Origin: a candidate division SR1 bacterium Aalborg_AAW-1
Lineage (GTDB): Bacteria; Patescibacteriota; Gracilibacteria; Absconditabacterales; Absconditicoccaceae
DNA length: 64,000 bases
NCBI GenBank assembly: GCA_001007975.1
Contig: CP011268.1
Span: forward strand, 62,001 to 126,000
Reading direction: 5' to 3'
A program made the position numbers and the translations under genes. The notes beneath the pieces are model-generated. The model was not told the origin of the DNA and searched no databases. It saw nothing but the letters and a program-made list of their open reading frames with translations. Position 1 is the first letter of the stretch; each line of letters begins with the position of its first letter. Of this stretch, positions 63,545 to 64,000 are shown in pieces.

Positions 63545-64000
63545 ATGATTGACGATCTTATTAAACAACTTATTATCAACTCTGACAAAGGATCTTTTGG
63601 TATCAAAGATAAGATTTTGCTCTTCAAAGAATTAGGAAATCTGTTAAAAGGATGAATTGGAATTGCAGAAGGACTGAAAATAGTAGGAGATAATAGCGAT
63701 AATTACGCCATCAAAGATCTTGCATACACTCTCAAAGAACAAGTCAATCAAGGAAAAAGTTTATCAAGTTCTTTGCTAAAATTTCCACAGTATTTTGATG
63801 AAACTGATATTGCAACAGTACAATCTGGGGAATCATCTGGTAACTTAGACGATATCCTTCTTATGATAGGGTGAGAGTATGCGTATATCAATACTCTTAA
63901 GAAAAAATTCGTAGGAGCACTTACCTACCCTATTATTCTTATTACTGTATCATTATGAGCAGTACTAGCACTATTTATGTTTATCTTGCCAGCTATTTTT
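63545..64000 (+). CDS. Type II secretion/type IV pilus inner-membrane protein GspF/PilC, 3' end outside window
   Basis: 152 residues visible. T2SSF domain: 'LFKELGNLLKGGIGIAEGLKIVGDN', 'LAYTLKEQVNQGKSLSSSLLKFPQYFDETDIATVQSGESSGNLDDILLMIGGEY', then a first TM 'VGALTYPIILITVSLGAVLALFMFILPAIF'. Platform protein of the pilus machine. 28 nt after the PilO-like gene, same operon. Confidence 0.9.

Noticed and set aside
1-64000. Interpreting genes with internal TGA as pseudogenes or selenoproteins
   Set aside because: TGA falls at glycine positions in dozens of genes with intact motifs, and none shows a SECIS-like context or a Sec-type active site.

Overview
ORGANISM. The window comes from an AT-rich bacterium with a doubly altered genetic code. 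In-frame TGA sits at invariant glycines throughout (ClpP SPGG, the G-x-S-x-G of a hydrolase, the Gly before the prepilin cleavage site), so UGA = Gly. In addition CGA, and at one good site CGG, sits where families have an invariant tryptophan (AlaRS SWEFLT and NWW, VanY EPWHW, LtrA SWLDLFFDL, all three conserved Trp of Tag, Lgt, PGRP amidase). Conserved arginines use AGA or CGT. UGA = Gly is known from SR1/Absconditabacteria and Gracilibacteria (table 25). CGA/CGG = Trp has been reported computationally for Absconditabacterales. The window therefore most likely belongs to Candidatus Absconditabacteria (CPR/Patescibacteria). A table-25 translation puts Arg where Trp belongs. Real stops are TAA and TAG. 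I see no rRNA, tRNA, CRISPR array or transposase.

LAYOUT. 0-6 kb: a partial hypothetical, an AlaRS that stops before its editing centre, an SLH surface protein, and malate:quinone oxidoreductase. 6-23.7 kb: an unusual island of about 25 small, mostly plus-strand accessory genes (VOC/PhnB proteins, DUF1801, YdeI, YunG, DoxX, MFS, LtrA, TMEM175, LLM oxidoreductase, hydrolases, Tag, MGMT-like, DUF2200, PhnA-like). Four of them are broken by nonsense codons or frameshifts. 23.6-29 kb: RNase HII, envelope proteins and a 1003-residue Ig-like/SLH surface protein. 29-40.9 kb: a core block read on the minus strand (secE, nusG, an unknown membrane protein, rplK, rplA; miaB; dnaB; a prepilin-like protein), with a 1 kb gene-poor stretch at 35.2-36.2 kb. 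41-47.3 kb: ClpP, another SLH protein, an isolated DnaE PHP domain, and a cell-wall pair (amidase-SpoIID fusion, then VanY carboxypeptidase). 58.5-64 kb: lgt, serS and the start of a type IV pilus/type II secretion operon (PilN-like, PilO-like, GspF/PilC).

DEFENCE REGION (47.3-58.4 kb, minus strand). In transcription order: a structured ~150-nt RNA with its own promoter and terminator; a SNF2-type helicase; a reverse transcriptase with a C-terminal HEPN-like R-x6-H motif (AbiA-like architecture); a type III modification methylase carrying two GC-rich perfect inverted repeats inside its reading frame; the type III restriction subunit; and a small unknown ORF. Immediately downstream a SAM-I riboswitch with a clear attenuator controls a 136-residue protein of unknown function. 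The RNA plus helicase-RT-Mod-Res set and the riboswitch-controlled orphan are the best candidates for undescribed biology here.

EXPRESSION. Shine-Dalgarno motifs are scarce. TATAAT-like boxes often lie within about 12 nt of the start codon, suggesting short-leader or leaderless mRNAs. The two best promoters (ncRNA and riboswitch) are identical, TTGATT-N17-TATAGT.
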